Positions 11,753-26,094 are shown, counted from the stretch's first letter. The stretch: 64,000 bases of DNA from Periplaneta americana (GCF_040183065.1 NC_091132.1:157268102-157332101); one strand, 5' to 3'. The notes: generated from the letters alone by a model not told the origin. Numbers and translations: made by a program.

Positions 11753-11813
11753 CATACATACATACATACATACATACATACATACATACATACATACATA
11801 CATACATACATAC
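11749..11813. repeat. (CATA)n microsatellite
   Basis: About 15 uninterrupted copies of the tetranucleotide. 11815-12730 after it contains no gene I can support, only AT-rich DNA and a TTTTACAATTT-rich stretch at 12630-12730. Confidence 0.95.
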
Positions 11814-12734
11814 AGTACAAATAACAGCTACCACCACGGAAGCGCCAAGCAATTTTGTTATGAAAATTAAAGCAGCTTACAGAAACGTCCCTCCCATACA
11901 CTTTCAAGATCTCGTGGCGTCCGATCCTGGTTCCTCATGTCAAAATGCCCAGTTTACATTCCCCTGTTATCTGCAAAATTTTGATCCTGAAGTTAGAAGA
12001 TACCCTGTACGAGGCTTTGAAGGCGAAGTATATGAAAAGAAGTATTGAATAACTGCACTATGCATTATACAAATATTTATTTAGAACCAATTGCACAAAA
12101 ACTGAAAATGAAATAAAATCATATTTCTTACGAAAAGCACTGTGAATGTTATTAATTTTCTTTTAAACTGTGTCTACAGTGGCTTCATTGTCTATGGTGT
12201 TGCAACAGGTTACCAATTTTTCATATTATGCTTGTAACTTTAGTTTTCGATTGCCATATGCTTTAGACTTAATGTTCCATAAAGCCGATATTATAAAAAA
12301 ATATGTGATCACTCGTACTAGAACTCATTGTTAATCCTCAAAACATTTACTAAGCTGGAAGTTGGGACCTGCAGGCACAATCTGCGGCTATACGGACATA
12401 CACACAGTTTCGCGTTATTTTTATTGCAACTTTCCCATAAGAGACTAAACACGGAAGTTATGTTGAACGAGTTTTGTGAAGCTGTCAGGGAAGAAGCCCA
12501 AACTCTGTTTGCGAAACCAGCTTCTCACAGCCCTCTCAATTTCATTTCATTCATTCATCATTCATTCATTCATTTTATTCCATAGATCTTACATGAGCAA
12601 TGAAGCTTTAAGATGTGGAACAAGTCAAAATTTTACAATATTACAATTACAATTTTTACAAACTTTTACAGTTTTACAATTTCATGATTTTCTACAATTT
12701 TTACAATTTGTGCAATTTTTTACAATATTTTGGC

Positions 12735-13665
12735 GAGATGTACTGAGATCATCACATGCATAGTGCTGTTCCCGAAGATGTTCCTTAAGTTTCGGAAAAA
12801 GATGGAAGTCACACGGCGTCAAGTCTGGACTGTATGGTGGGATGGACGTCTCAGGGTGGCGAGTTTCAGTTTCTGAAGTTCTGCTGTGGTGGCACGTGAA
12901 GACAGTGGCTTCGCATTGTCTTGTTGCAGGATAACATTTCCCTTTTTCTTGCGGATTCTTCTCAGTCGCTGCTTTAAGTTTCTCAATGTTGTGATGTAAA
13001 GCATAACATAAATAACATCATCTGCATCCCGAAACACTGTTCCCTCGAGTTTTCCAGCTGAATGGTGTGTCATGAATTTCTTTTTCTAGGACAAGTCCTT
13101 GTGCCGATATTCCATGGACTGGCGTTTGGTCTCTGGTACATAGTTCTGTAACATCGTTTTGTCTCCTGTCACAATTGCATGCAGAAACGTTTCATAAGGC
13201 GACAGAAGCTCCAGACAAACTTCACGTCCTTGAACTTCCACTTCAAACGTCAGCATCCAGGGTACTCATCGTACACAGACCATCCAATAATCAAGCAAAG
13301 CAATGATGTGACTTACATGCTCTTTTAAATGCCGATTCTCGTAGCATTTTCTCTTAGAGTGATGCGGCGATCGTCTTGAATCAATCTGTCAGTTTTTTCC
13401 CTGTGAAACGTACTGGTAGCTGTTACAGAACGTCCAACACTTCACTTGCCAAGCAGGTCAGATGTTCCCGTCTCGCCTTCTTCACACCTATTGGCCCAAC
13501 GACGCACAGTGCTCACATCAACAGCCATCATAAACGGCTTGCATTCTTCGATGAATATCAGTTGGAAGCACGCCTTGTGCTGTCAAGAATTCAATGACAA
13601 CACGTTGCTTATATTGCATTGATCGAGCGTCTGCACAGGGTTCCATTCTATACATTGTAACTACA
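12735..13665 (-). pseudogene. mariner (DD34D-type) transposase relic
   Basis: Minus-strand frames, in order from the right, read MEPCADARSMQYKQRVVIEF with TDIHRRMQAVYD (helix-turn-helix region), then TGDKTMLQNYVPETKRQSME (first catalytic aspartate), then ILQQDNAKP (second) and SPDLTPCDFHLFPKLKEHL (third, PCDF). This is the order in mariner transposases and SETMAR-like relics. Several frameshifts and stops separate the pieces, so it is inactive. Terminal repeats were not found. 13670-14990 holds only an (ATT)n run and no supported gene. Confidence 0.8.
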
Positions 13666-14423
13666 CAACCGTTGACTGCCGCGACTTCCTGGTAACCGTG
13701 GCGCCAGAGGGGAGTCTGACGAACATTACAGTACCAGTTGCATGCCAGTGCAGCCATCCGTTGCCAAGTTATGAAGATGAAGGCATTACTTTTCTTTCTG
13801 ACCTCGTATTTGTTAATGATCTTCATCTGAACATTGAGGTTGATAAATTTTATGAAGATTTTCGTAGCCCTAAATTTCATTACATCCCATACATGAAAAT
13901 GATATGGATTGGAAAGGAACGTCTTAAAAAACTTGAAAATAAAGGTGTGTAGTATTTTGTTTTTTCAACAATGTAATTTAATTGACAATACGGAGAAACT
14001 CTGTGCGCCCCACAAAGGGCAGATTTCACATTAATTCAAATACATGACTTTTCAAAAATGATAAAAATTTTAATCGGGCATTCAGTATAGATAGGTTGTG
14101 ATTTTTGACACATACCTTTGTTTTTTCTAACACCACTCAAGATGCTGCTTGTTTTTTTTTTCCATTGCGTGTTAACATCGACCTATCTACAACACTGCAT
14201 GTCCGACACTACATAGCAGTTGTTATCAGTGCTTTTTTTCTGCTGGAACGCGCTGGGACTGTGTTTTTAATATAATGTTTTTGAATTCCGATTAGACTTG
14301 AAAGTCTTAGTTGGGCGAAAAGAAGATTAAAAATTACCAATTTCCAGCAATAATCATCTCCCTGTTCGCTGTGAAATATTCTACAAAGAATTTCAGCATC
14401 TTTCTTTTCCAGAAGAAAAACAC

Positions 14424-14461
<38 letters not shown>
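14424..14461. repeat. (ATT)n microsatellite
   Basis: Pure trinucleotide run between the mariner relic and the zinc-finger unit. Confidence 0.9.
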
Positions 14462-14463
<2 letters not shown>

Positions 14464-15105
14464 ACAGAGTCCCAAAATCGTGGCGTTCAGGAAAGTGTGT
14501 CGTGAAACAAAAAAGGGTTGGACACCACTGCCTTATATTGTGCAATGAAATAGTCGTTATTTTAATACAGAATGGCGAAATAAAGTGGGACCTTATAGAA
14601 ATCCTAAATCGTATCCAAAGACGTAGCTAGGAAGATCGTTTCGAGATATAATTGATTATGTGCTGTTACCAAGCAATGCTTCATTGAATGTCTCAGAATT
14701 TTGAAATAATTTCTTTTTTAACATGATGATGTTACATTATGAGTGATACTCCTATAATGTAATCAAAAAAGAGAGGAAGAAAGTACAAGGTTCTATGCCA
14801 TCTCCTCGGAAAGAAATTCATGTGTCAGTTAAAGAATAAAAACGAATTATTCAGTTCGTTCGAATATGAATTAACAATCACAAGAGAATAAGGTAATATC
14901 CCAAAATATTTTTCCTTAATACAATAAATTGTAAATTTAATAGATCTGTCAAATAGTTAGTACAGCTCAATGTCTATAATAAATATGTATTAAAAGTAGG
15001 ATGTTGTTGTTCTTATGGTTTTACTTCATAGCTAAGGGATCGAAAACACAGTGGCCAAGAATAACGAAGAAAAGCTAGGAGTAATGATGGCTCGAACAAC
15101 TTACC

Positions 15106-15250
15106 AGATTTAAGCAGTGGACCGAGAGTGATGTTTTCAGCAAAAACGTGAATTTTAACAGTATTGCTTCTTCTCTGCAGCCTCTAATTATATCAGCAAA
15201 CTATCAGCCCGAAAGAAAGGGAATTGCGAGATGTGACGGATTATCAAAGG
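15106..15250 (-). other. Candidate non-coding first exon of gene C (paralogous with 41357-41500)
   Basis: On the minus strand a sequence ending AAATCTG is followed by a good 5' splice site, GTAAGTTGTTCGAG. The paralogous block at 41357-41500 ends AAAACTG before GTAAGTTCGAG. The block 15000-15650 aligns with 41285-41880 as a whole. Gene A's MDVIK exon begins with an acceptor only four bases before its ATG-proximal TTACG, so it needs an upstream non-coding exon. A block lying about 2.4 kb upstream of gene A, and repeated here upstream of gene C, fits. The alternative is simple 3' flank of the unit on its right. Confidence 0.35.
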
Positions 15251-16299
15251 GATGAAAATAAACCTTTTTTTATTATAAAATCCTTATAAGATATCATTTC
15301 AAACATAAGATATTTGACAGAATATTGGTTCACTCGTAAAAGTTTTAGCTCAAGTAATTAAAGAAAAATAATATTTTAAGAAAAGTTTATTCATCAGTTA
15401 GTAAGTATAGGTTATTAATTTTTGTATGTAAGAGTTGAACAAAATAATCTCTTTCTATCCTCATATTAATTCATTATGTTCGACTCATTATACTTAGTAC
15501 AATATAGTTCACAAAGCCCGATATATTCCTTAGTCTTGTGGCACAAAGCCTCATTCCACCCTGCTTCATAGTTCATCACGTCTTTCATGGTCATGGGTGA
15601 GTACAAATAAGAAATTATATGATATATAAAATCCTGGTTAGTTTAATAATAGTCTTACAAGTACATTGTATGACAAAAATGCTTTTGGATTCACGACAAA
15701 CGAAGAATGGAAAAGACAGCGCAAATCGGTAAGTATGACAATTATAATATGCAAAGTGGATACCACATATTCTGATGTTACTTGTGCATAACACACCAAT
15801 GGTGATCTCTCAAGAGTACAAGCCAAGTGACATAAACGAAAATAACCCAACTACAAAATTTATGACACAGTATATTTAAGAATTGAAAATGCTGAGAGTG
15901 GTTCTGTTGAATTTTAGAATTAATTAGACAAGATGGATGATGAAGATATCATTTTACCGTCTCAATGACACAATACTACGAGAAACTAGACTTTTGATGG
16001 CAATAGAGTGATTCAATTTTCATGTTCTAGGCAAGTTTCTCGTTAGCTGCGAATGCTCACCTTCAATGTATATATTTTAATTGTAGTAGCCTATATACGT
16101 TTTCTAGCCTATAGTAGCGTCCATGAGGTTTCACGTTACAAGAGTGAGAAACACACATTCACAGGGGTCGCATTACTAAAGATTTCGTCAGTATTTCTGG
16201 AAGCATTTTAAAAATAATCTTTAAAAAGAAACACGTATCATAGATATCAGAATTGAAAATCTCCTTGCGTATAGCCGTTAATGGGATTTTAAGTTACAC

Positions 16300-16838
16300 G
16301 ACCGCGAAAACATTTACCACAGAAACCTCATAAGAAAGGTTTCTTGCTCATATGCTTCAGCACATGAGTACTTAAGTTATACCTACCAGCGACACACATT
16401 TAGAAGGTTTCTCGCCCATGTGCAAGAGATCATGGCTTTTCAGAGTATTCGGCTCAGAGAGTCACTCAAAACTAACACGGCATTAGAAAGTTTTTCCGCC
16501 TCAATGACGAGGTTCATGGAATTTCAGGCGTACTTGAAAGGTTTCTCTACTGTGTGCCTACGTTCATATTTATTTGGATTATTGGAACCAGAGAAACCAA
16601 AAACCCACTTTAAAAGCTTCTCGCCTGTATGCCAGCGTTATTGGTTTTATAAGCTCCTTTACACTGAGAAACACAAGAAACATCACACTTGAAAGGTTTC
16701 TTGCTTCTGTGCCGGCGTTCACGATTCCTTAGGCTCATCGAATCCCAGAAACGCCGATTTGTCTGTGTGTCGGCATTCATGGTTCCTTAGGCTCCACGAA
16801 ACCGGGTAACACCACAAAAATCACGTTTCAAAGGTAAG
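16300..16838 (-). pseudogene. Decayed zinc fingers downstream of gene A stop codon
   Basis: Immediately beyond the stop of gene A the DNA still carries finger spacing. Minus-strand linker relics of the TGEKPFK type recur near 16345, 16405, 16540, 16615, 16692 and 16835, separated by about 70-150 bases, with fragments such as SLRNRERRH and KKPFKCDV. The stop at 16839 arises where LHTGDLPFK would be expected but two bases are missing (CTACACAGG TGA), so the array once ran further. From 15650 to 16300 the DNA is paralogous to the 3' flank of gene B. Confidence 0.75.
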
Positions 16839-18120
16839 TCACCTGTGTAGGCGGTTATGATTTCTTAAGCTGCTCGAGTACCTGAAACACTTATCACAAA
16901 AACTACACTTGAAAGGTTTCTCGCCTGAGTGACGCCGTTCATGGATTTTCAAGACACTCGACACCAAGAAGCACTTACCACAAACATCACACTTGAAAGG
17001 TTTCACGCCTGTGTGCCGGCGTTCATGTTCTTTTAGGCTACTCGAAAACGTGAAATACTTACCACAAAAACCACACTTGAAAGGTTTCTCGCCCGTGTGA
17101 CTGCGTTCATGGCTTTTTAGGTTAGCAGATACCGAGAAACACTTACCACAAAAACCACACTTGAAAGGCTTCTCGCCTGTGTGAAGGCGTTCATGGTTTT
17201 TTAGGCTAGCAGACACCGAGAAGCATTTACCACAAACATCACACTTGAAAGGCTTCTCGCCCGTGTGCCTCCGTTTATGGTTGCATAGGCTTCCCGAATT
17301 TAAGAAACATTTACCACAGTCACCACATTTGAAAGGTTTGTCGCCTGTGTGCAAACGTTCATGGTGCTTTAGACTCCAGGAATCCGCGTAACACTTTCCA
17401 CAAACATGACATTTGAAAGCTTTCTGTTCCGTGTGCATCGTTTCATGAGTTTTTAAGGCACCCGTCTTTGAAAAACATTCACCAGAAATATCACACTTCG
17501 AAGAAATGTCGTCGGTGTGCAAGAGTTTATGATTCCTCAAGTTACTCGAAAACGAGAAACACTTACCACAATCACCACATTTGAAAGGTTTCTCGCCAGT
17601 GTGCACGCGTTTATGTGATCTCAGATTGCTCGAATCGGAGAAAGCCTTACAACAAATATCACATTTGAAAGGCTTCTCGCCGGCGTGCACGCGCTTGTGT
17701 GTTCTCAGATTACTAGAATCAGAGAAAGCCTTACAACAAACATCACATTTGAAAGGCTTCTCACCCGTGTGCAGTCGTTCATGTTTTTTTAGGCTAGCAG
17801 ACCGAGAGAAACACTTACTACAAACATTGCATTTGAAAGGTTTTTGGTCTGTATGCAGACAGTCATGAGTTTTTAAATCACTTGTGTTTGAAAAACACTT
17901 ACGACAAATATCACATGTGAAAGGTTTCTTCTTCACTTTTGCCGAAGTCGAGAAACATAATTTAGGCAATTTATCTTCCAATTGCTTTTCATCGTCACGA
18001 TACTGCACAGGTTTTTCCGAGAAACCTGAACACTTGGGAACCTCACACACAGTCTCGTTCTCTTCAAGTGCAAGACTGTCGAAATCTGATGACACATTCT
18101 CTTCATTGGTACCAGCAATC
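16839..18120 (-). CDS. Gene A: C2H2 zinc-finger protein, terminal exon with 13 fingers
   Basis: The exon starts after an AG acceptor at 18121-18122 in phase 2, completing an Arg codon, and reads RIAGTNEENVSSDFDS before a linker and fingers. Thirteen tandem C2H2 units follow with TGEKPFKC linkers. Finger 6 is degenerate (CDISGEC, second Cys lost). Fingers 3 and 4 differ at only three positions, a recent internal duplication. Joined to 21423-21496, 31404-31541 and 38828-38920 it gives an unbroken 528-residue protein. Such proteins act in the nucleus as sequence-specific DNA binders; target and effect cannot be told here. The array is shorter than its ancestor, because relic fingers lie past the stop. 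Confidence 0.92.
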
Positions 18121-19491
18121 CTGAAGTAAATATACTATCAGTCTATTAAATACTCACAACAAATATACATTCAATTATTGACAATTCATTTCAGAACAAA
18201 TCCACTTTAGCACGTGGTGCATTAATATTAGAGATTCATTCTTGTAAATAGTTCATGAGTAATGTTGAAAACATAAAAATTCTCAACAATTTGGACTTGA
18301 CCTGTACAACAAATTTAAGAAGGATTACACAACGTTAAGTAGCACTTATTTTTAAGAAACACATCTGCCTAAAGTCACGTGCTTTTGCTTCACTTTTTTT
18401 ACGACACGCGTTGTTTTCTGCGAATGTTTTTAAATTCCGTATTGCAAATATGCTATAACTTTTTCTACCCCTTATTATTGTGATATACAAATTATTGTAC
18501 TTGGTTACGTTAGTCACTTTAAAATTTAATAGTGGAACATTTCTGAGTCCAGGTCATAATAAGTATTAATAACAGTAATCTCAGGAGACGGTTTGATTTA
18601 TCTAGAGAAAAGTAAAACTTCAGTGGGATTTAAATGATTACTATATGACGAGAAGAAAGTATATAAAGATTAGAAGAAATAAAGTATTCAAATACAATAA
18701 GATATTAAGTGATTTATTAAAATTCTATTTCACCAAAACGTTTGAACAGCGTCGCCATTTTGTGTTGACTATCTATGCCGTAAATAAATGACGATCGCAA
18801 AGCACGTTTTATAGTATCGTAAAGAAATTGCAGCTTGAAATGTTGGCAAACAAAGAAACAAATGGTAGGGAGCTGATAAAACTGAAGAAAATGTATAGAA
18901 ATTAGAAGAAATAAAGTACTGTAATAAAATTAAATAAGTATCAATTGACTTAGTAAAATTCTATTTCACTAATGTTAGTTTCGCCAAAACGTTTGACCAG
19001 AGCCACCATTTTCAGTTGACTATATTTGTGGGAAAAGATAGCAAACCACGTTTTATAGTACCATAAAGAATTTGCAGTTTGAAATGTTGCCAAACAAAGA
19101 AATGAATGCTAGGGAACTGATAAAAATAAAGAACACTAGGAAAGTGATAAAACTGTAGCGATAATCAGAAATGACTGATTGAAACACGTCCTTTCGTATC
19201 GTTTTATAAGTCGAAAGTATTATGACGTAGTAAAAGTGTAACAGTCATGGGAAAATTTGTGTTTCTATTATCTCAACTTTGGTATTTGCAGTTTTGCGAA
19301 CGTTAAACCAGTAATAATGTTTTCAAAGCTCTGCAATAATGTAATCTACTATTATAAAAGAATACAAACCTACTAAATATTTTTTTTACTTTGCTTTAAA
19401 AATAGGTACAATCGCACCCAACGACATTAAAGCATTCAGTGACTCAATTGTGAGAAGTATTTGATATGTCTGTAGGACATTTAAGACTTGC

Positions 19492-21305
19492 AGTCCACAG
19501 GGAACAATGGATCAGTATAGACATGTGCGGAGGGAGCTCGGCAGTGAAGAAATATTGTAGTAGAGGCATTGAAACCGACATCGCGTAACAGTGCAATAAT
19601 GGCGAATATTGAAGAAAATAGTCAGAGTCGAGCAGTAGTAAACCTTGAAGCAAACAGTGAAGAGATCTACAAGAAGTTGGAAACTCTGCATAAGGAAAAT
19701 GACCGAATGAAGAGTAAGGTGAAAAATCTAGAAGATCAGAGAAGAAAGAACTTAATAATTTTTGGAATCGAGGAAAAGAAGAAGGAACAGGCATTGGGAA
19801 CATACAATACTGTAATGAAAGTGTGCTGGGATTGGTTCAGGATTGATGTGAGTGATGGACAAATAAAAGAAGCGTACAGAATCGGAAAAATGGAAATAGA
19901 CCTATACTAATTAAATTCTCAAGTATAATGGCAAAAGAAAAACTTTTGAGCAAACGAAAGTACTTAAAAAACTCAAATATTAGGCTGGAAAATGATTTTG
20001 AATATGAAGTAAGACGCAGGAGAAGAATATTGATTCCTTTTATGAAGGCTGCAAGAAAAAATGGTCATTTTGCTAGATTATACGGAGACAAATTAAAGAT
20101 AAATGGGCAGATGTTTGATGTGGAATTCTGTTTGGAAAATTTGGACCATAAAGAGATAGGGACAATGAAAGAGGAGATAAGGAACATTATAGTAAAACAT
20201 ACGATGGGAGAACTGTTTGAAAAATTAGAAGGTGGAGAACTCATCACATAGGAAAGAATAGCAAGCGATGGAATGAACCAGTCAGTGAGTAACATGAACC
20301 AGGAAGAGAGGCCAGCGACCAGAGGAATGCATAGCTCAGCAACAGCAGCGGATGAGGATGTCAACAAGCAATTAAAGAAGAAACAAGAGACTTGCACTAA
20401 AATTATGATGACATCAGGTAGACAGGGACGAACAGAAGAACGGCATACAGGAGCTGAGAAAAGCAAAAGAGTTCAGTCGATCCAGCTGATAGAATAAATA
20501 TGGGTCAGAAATTGCAAAAGGGATCGAGAGATGAAGAAGAGACCAAGATAAGAAGACAAGATTCTGCAACAACTGGAAGAGATGAAGTAACATTAGCGAC
20601 ACTGAGTAGAGGTTTGTCAGTGGGAAGAAGTAAGGGACAGAAAAGTTATAACTTAAGAGGTTGGTGCATGGGTGACAGGACATAGGAAAGTGATAAAGTG
20701 AAAATAGTATGCATGAGTGACAAAACTTAGGAAAGTGACAAAGTGAAAAGAGTGATAGTGACAGAAAAGACGTAAGGCAAGGGAATATTAGTGAAAAAAC
20801 CATAAGATACCAATAACAACCAGAGAGTGATAATAAGTAAGTAGTGATACAAATATAATAACAAAACTTGGAAATGGAAAGGCAATGAAACTATAGAAAC
20901 TACTTCGTCTGAAAATATACAGATTAGGTTAATGGGAATAAGTGGTTAGTGAACGTTAGTCATTCAAGTGAATAAATAAGTTAACAACTATGGAAGAGTT
21001 CAACAAATACGAAAAATGTTGTGAACAATTAATAAGAGATTGAGAGAAATGATTGTTTAGTTAAATGAGATTAGTAAGAATAAGATAGATAACTAGGAAA
21101 GGGAAGGGTAAATGTAAAAAAAAGGGAGGGAAACAGAGGTGAGGGACCTGACAGAAAAGTGATCAGGGTCATTTATATGTAATAGCCAGATGTTTAGAAA
21201 AAGCGTAAGCAGAATGTTATGTATCCAAGGGAGTGATGGCACTGTATACAGAAATGTGAAGGTCCATCACGACCGATGTAAGCTGGTGGAATAAATATAT
21301 CCTAT
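19492..21305 (+). mobile_element. ORF1-only retroelement, copy 1 (HAL1-like)
   Basis: This 1.81 kb insertion sits in intron 3 of gene A between perfect 14-base duplications CATTTAAGACTTGC (19478-19491 and 21306-21319). It has a 107-base leader, an L1-type ORF1 (19599 on), a purine-rich region full of GAAAGTGA-like motifs, and a short 3' end GGAATAAATATATCCTAT. It contains no endonuclease or reverse transcriptase. Its 3' end (ATGGCACTGTATACAGAA..) matches the 3' end of the second element at 21758-24918, so both belong to one family moved in trans. Confidence 0.8.
19599..20251 (+). pseudogene. L1-type ORF1 protein of ORF1-only element, one frameshift
   Basis: The frame starts MANIEENSQSRAVVNLE. 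A coiled coil covers about residues 20-50 and is followed by RRKNLIIFGIEEKKKEQ, the RRM-like start. A single frameshift near 19903 separates YRIGKMEID from ILIKFSS and MAKEKLLSKRKY. The C-terminal domain then reads RRRRILIPFMKAARKNGHFA and KINGQMFDVEFCL, like the C-terminal domain of L1 ORF1p. It resembles the intact 217-residue frame at 24159-24812. A second hydrophilic frame (20273-20497) follows and has no recognised domain. Confidence 0.75.
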
Positions 21306-21422
21306 CATTTAAGACTTGCGTACCGTCCTACTGAATGCATTACGGTGTTTCTGAACAGTCAAGAAAACGGACATTTCAAACACAATGAACTCCCTACGTG
21401 AAGACTAGTACACAACACTCAC

Positions 21423-21496
21423 CTATCGTTGTAAACCTCGTTGTCCTCTGCCGTCACTTCTACACTTCGTTCATCGTTGAAGTCACTCTGCTCTTC
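21423..21496 (-). CDS. Gene A: acidic exon 3
   Basis: This 74-base exon lies between an acceptor TTTATAG and a donor GTGAGTGTTG. It reads EEQSDFNDERSVEVTAEDNE and then VYND plus two bases (AG) completing Arg in the next exon, so the intron that follows is phase 2. It matches exon 48525-48607 of gene B (EEQSDLD..TAEDND), minus a MKEEPRM insert. The sequence is acidic and probably disordered, linking the N-terminal segment to the fingers. Confidence 0.85.
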
Positions 21497-21864
21497 CTAT
21501 AAATATAGAGCAAATAAAATAAAAAGATAGCACAATTTACATGAATAGAAGAGCATCGATTTTAGTTGCCTGACAACTACATTTAAGTCTTATTAGGCCT
21601 AGTACAATCTTAGCTAATAAAAACTAATTCTTGGGGCATATATTTCATTGCGCAAGTCTTTTCCTTGTAGAACATTTTTTTTTCACCTTTCCAGATGATG
21701 CACACTAAATGTGTAGGCCTACTTTTAGTTTAAAATGCTGTGGCACTCTCATATAATATGATATGATATATTTCGTCACAGCACTTCTTTACATGTAATG
21801 GTGTACCTCACAGTTCTGTATCCGGTGCCACCATTAACATATTATTACAATAACACATTATAGG

Positions 21865-23745
<1,881 letters not shown>

Positions 23746-24158
23746 GACGTGCACTGATCCAAGTCGTCGAATTCGCCTTTTTTCTCTAGCGCCCGTGTTT
23801 CTTGTTCCGTTATTGTCCGCATTCCTTCTGGAGTGTGCTAACCTTACCGCCATCGTATGTAGACTAGGAATCCGCTTATGCTGCATGCTGTTACTGTTTT
23901 CTTCTCCTTGTCGCGTCATCATCTTTACACTTCCTCGTACGTCAGTATGTGGGTTCCTGAACTCATTACTATTCACTTCTGTTACTATGTGTTGATCTGC
24001 GACAATCACTTGTTCCGTCCTTGAAGTTGGGATGATTTTCTTCCTCCATTCCTGTTCCTTCCCTCCGCTTATGTAGCTAATGTCGACTCTCTGTCGCCTT
24101 CTCGTTGCTTCCCTCTGCAAAGTTGAAATATGTCCACTGTCCTCTTTCGTTCTCCTCG

Positions 24159-24812
24159 TTAGTCAAATTCTGGATGATCTTCATTCCTTAGGCAAAACTC
24201 CAGATCATACCATTTTCCGTTCACTTTCAGTTTAACCTCGTGCATTTTAGCAAAGTGACCCTTCGCCCTCGCTGCTTTCATATAAGGTAGTAACTGTTCT
24301 CTTCTATTTCTTAATTCAAGTGGCATATCTTTTTCCACTCTCACTCCTGAACCACAGAGCCGTCCTAGGTTATTCAGAATAGCTTCCCTTACTTTTGTAT
24401 TCCTAAAGCTCAAGCAGATAGGTCTTTTTGTCCCGTTCCCTAACCTGTACGAATGGTCGACATGTTCTTCTCTCAACTCGATATTAAAGATCACTTCACA
24501 TAAATCTCTCACTTTCTCCAAGGTATCCATCTCTTTTTCCCGGCCCCTTTCTTCGACTCCGAAAATTATTAAGTTATTTTTCCTCATCTTCAGATCGTAG
24601 TCACTCATCTTCTTCTTTAATTTGTTATTCTCTGCCCTCAACTTTTCTATCTTTTCACTGATGTTTTTTACCTTTAGTCTTAAGTTTTCTAAAACCTGGT
24701 TCTTCATTTCTAATTCTACTTGAATCAAGCCTGCATTATTATTCCTTTCCTCTCTACTTAATTCACTTACTTTATCATTTTCTGATGTCTCTTTCTGTAA
24801 CCACTGTTCCAT
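24159..24812 (-). CDS. L1-type ORF1 protein of ORF1-only element, intact
   Basis: This is an unbroken 217-residue frame with ATG 106 bases from the element's 5' end. Residues 20-75 are heptad-rich coiled coil (LEMKNQVLENLRLKVKNIS.. and KIEKLRAENNKLKKKM). KMRKNNLIIFGVEERGREKE starts an RRM-like domain with YRLGNGTKRPICLSFRN, and RNRREQLLPYMKAARAKGHF with KLKVNGKWYDLEF forms the C-terminal domain. This is the coiled coil/RRM/CTD order of L1 ORF1p. No ORF2 accompanies it. A second hydrophilic frame (24120-23737) follows in another frame, as in copy 1. Confidence 0.8.
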   Translation of the reverse strand: MEQWLQKETSENDKVSELSREERNNNAGLIQVELEMKNQVLENLRLKVKNISEKIEKLRAENNKLKKKMSDYDLKMRKNNLIIFGVEERGREKEMDTLEKVRDLCEVIFNIELREEHVDHSYRLGNGTKRPICLSFRNTKVREAILNNLGRLCGSGVRVEKDMPLELRNRREQLLPYMKAARAKGHFAKMHEVKLKVNGKWYDLEFCLRNEDHPEFD

Positions 24813-24982
24813 CTTCTCCTACTGTATCCTTCGCTTCTTCCTCAGGCCAATAGCCTTTATTCTGTGTTAGCGAGTTGTGCACACGCGAGTGCTCTCTCCA
24901 GCGTTCTGCTGTAAACTGACTCTCATATAATCTGTTGTTGCCAAGAGGAATTTCGAGGGGTTTACTAGGAAATGTGTATACT

Positions 24983-25230
24983 TTTTTTGTAAGTAGGTTA
25001 TTTTACGAGGGTTTATCAACATCGTAGGATATATATAGCGTCTGAATGAGATGAAGTTGATAATGCCGGTGAAATGAGTGTGGGGTCCAGCACCGAAAGT
25101 TACACAGCATTTGCAAATACTGGGTTGAGGGAAAACCCTAAACCGGGTAACTTGGCCCGTCCGGGAATCAAACCAAGGCCACATGGTTTCGCGGCCAGAC
25201 GCGCAAACTGTTACTCAACATGTGTGGAGA
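24983..25230 (-). mobile_element. tRNA-derived SINE, copy 3
   Basis: A more diverged copy of the common SINE. Target duplications AATGTGTATACT (24971-24982) and AATGAGTATACT (25231-25242) differ at one base. Gene B has no SINE at the aligned place (about 48890), so insertion followed the unit duplication. 25243-25838 is intron paralogous to 48895-49520. Confidence 0.88.
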
Positions 25231-25838
25231 AATGAGTATACTATAAAACAGAAATAAATGAAGTACAATATTTATATGCATTAATATATTAAATATATTT
25301 TCTATTTCGTATGTTTTATGAGTCAACATACCGGGAAATGATATGATGAATAGTGAAAAGGCACATGGTGTAAAAGACGTTGAGAAAAGAAACAAAAAAC
25401 ATAATATTCCCAAATAAAAATAATACAATTTTTGTATTTCCACTTCTGTAGTGCCTGGAAAAAGTGACATAAGTCAGTTTTCACAAACCTTTTTTGATAA
25501 TTTAATGACAACTTACACTGGTTTATGTCGATTTGATTTGATTTTTTTCTGTATGCATTATTGTAATGGGAGAAATACTTATGTCTGTTTTTCCAAGTGA
25601 GCAGATGTTCCGTAAATTGTGAATAAAATATGAAAAAAGGTTCGTGGAAACTGACTTGTGTCACTTTTCCCAGGCACTGCAGATTTAATATCTATGATAG
25701 AAACGTAAAACTGAATGATAGAAAATTATTACAACTCAATATCAGCGTGATAATTAACTTGTCACTTGGGAAATCTGAAAATATACAATATTATTACATG
25801 TACTTCTAAGGTATTTAATCCACGAAACATTGCCTTTC

Positions 25839-26094
25839 TTTTTTTTTTATTGGGTTATTTTACGACGCTGTATCAACATCTAGGTTATTTAGCATCTGAA
25901 TGATATGAAGGTGATAATGCCGGTGAAATGAGTCTGGGGTCCAGCACCGAAAGTTACCCAGCATTTGCTCGTATTGGGTTGAGGGAAAACCCCGGAAAAA
26001 ACCTCAACCAGGTAACTTGTCCCGACCGGGATTCGAACCCGGGCCACCTGGTTTCGCAGCCAGACGTGCTGACCGTTACTCCACAGGTGTGGAC
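25839..26094 (-). mobile_element. tRNA-derived SINE, copy 4 (best preserved)
   Basis: Perfect 12-base duplications ACATTGCCTTTC lie at 25827-25838 and 26095-26106. On the minus strand the tRNA-like head has a perfect box B, GGTTCGAATCC (26039-26029), and an A-box region near GGAGTAACGGTCAGC. The copy ends in a poly-T run on the plus strand, its 3' A tail. The matching spot in gene B (about 49525, GAGACATTTTATTTC) is empty. Confidence 0.93.

Noticed and set aside
11860-12048. 62-residue frame after the (CATA)n tract
   Set aside because: No domain, no codon or neighbour support; probably chance.
4957-15105. MDVIK-type first exon for gene C
   Set aside because: Looked for and not found; either lost or replaced by the start-bearing exon at 4840-4956.
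15382-15392. Polyadenylation signal for gene A (minus AATAAA)
   Set aside because: Present and matched in gene B near 41625, but AT-rich background and 1.4 kb distance make it unsafe to assign.
17581-18129. Plus-strand frames with repeated LKGFSPVC
   Set aside because: Antisense shadow of the gene A finger array.
25983-26094. tRNA gene
   Set aside because: Perfect box B, but it is the head of a SINE with target duplications and no acceptor stem closes; the same applies to the other SINE heads.
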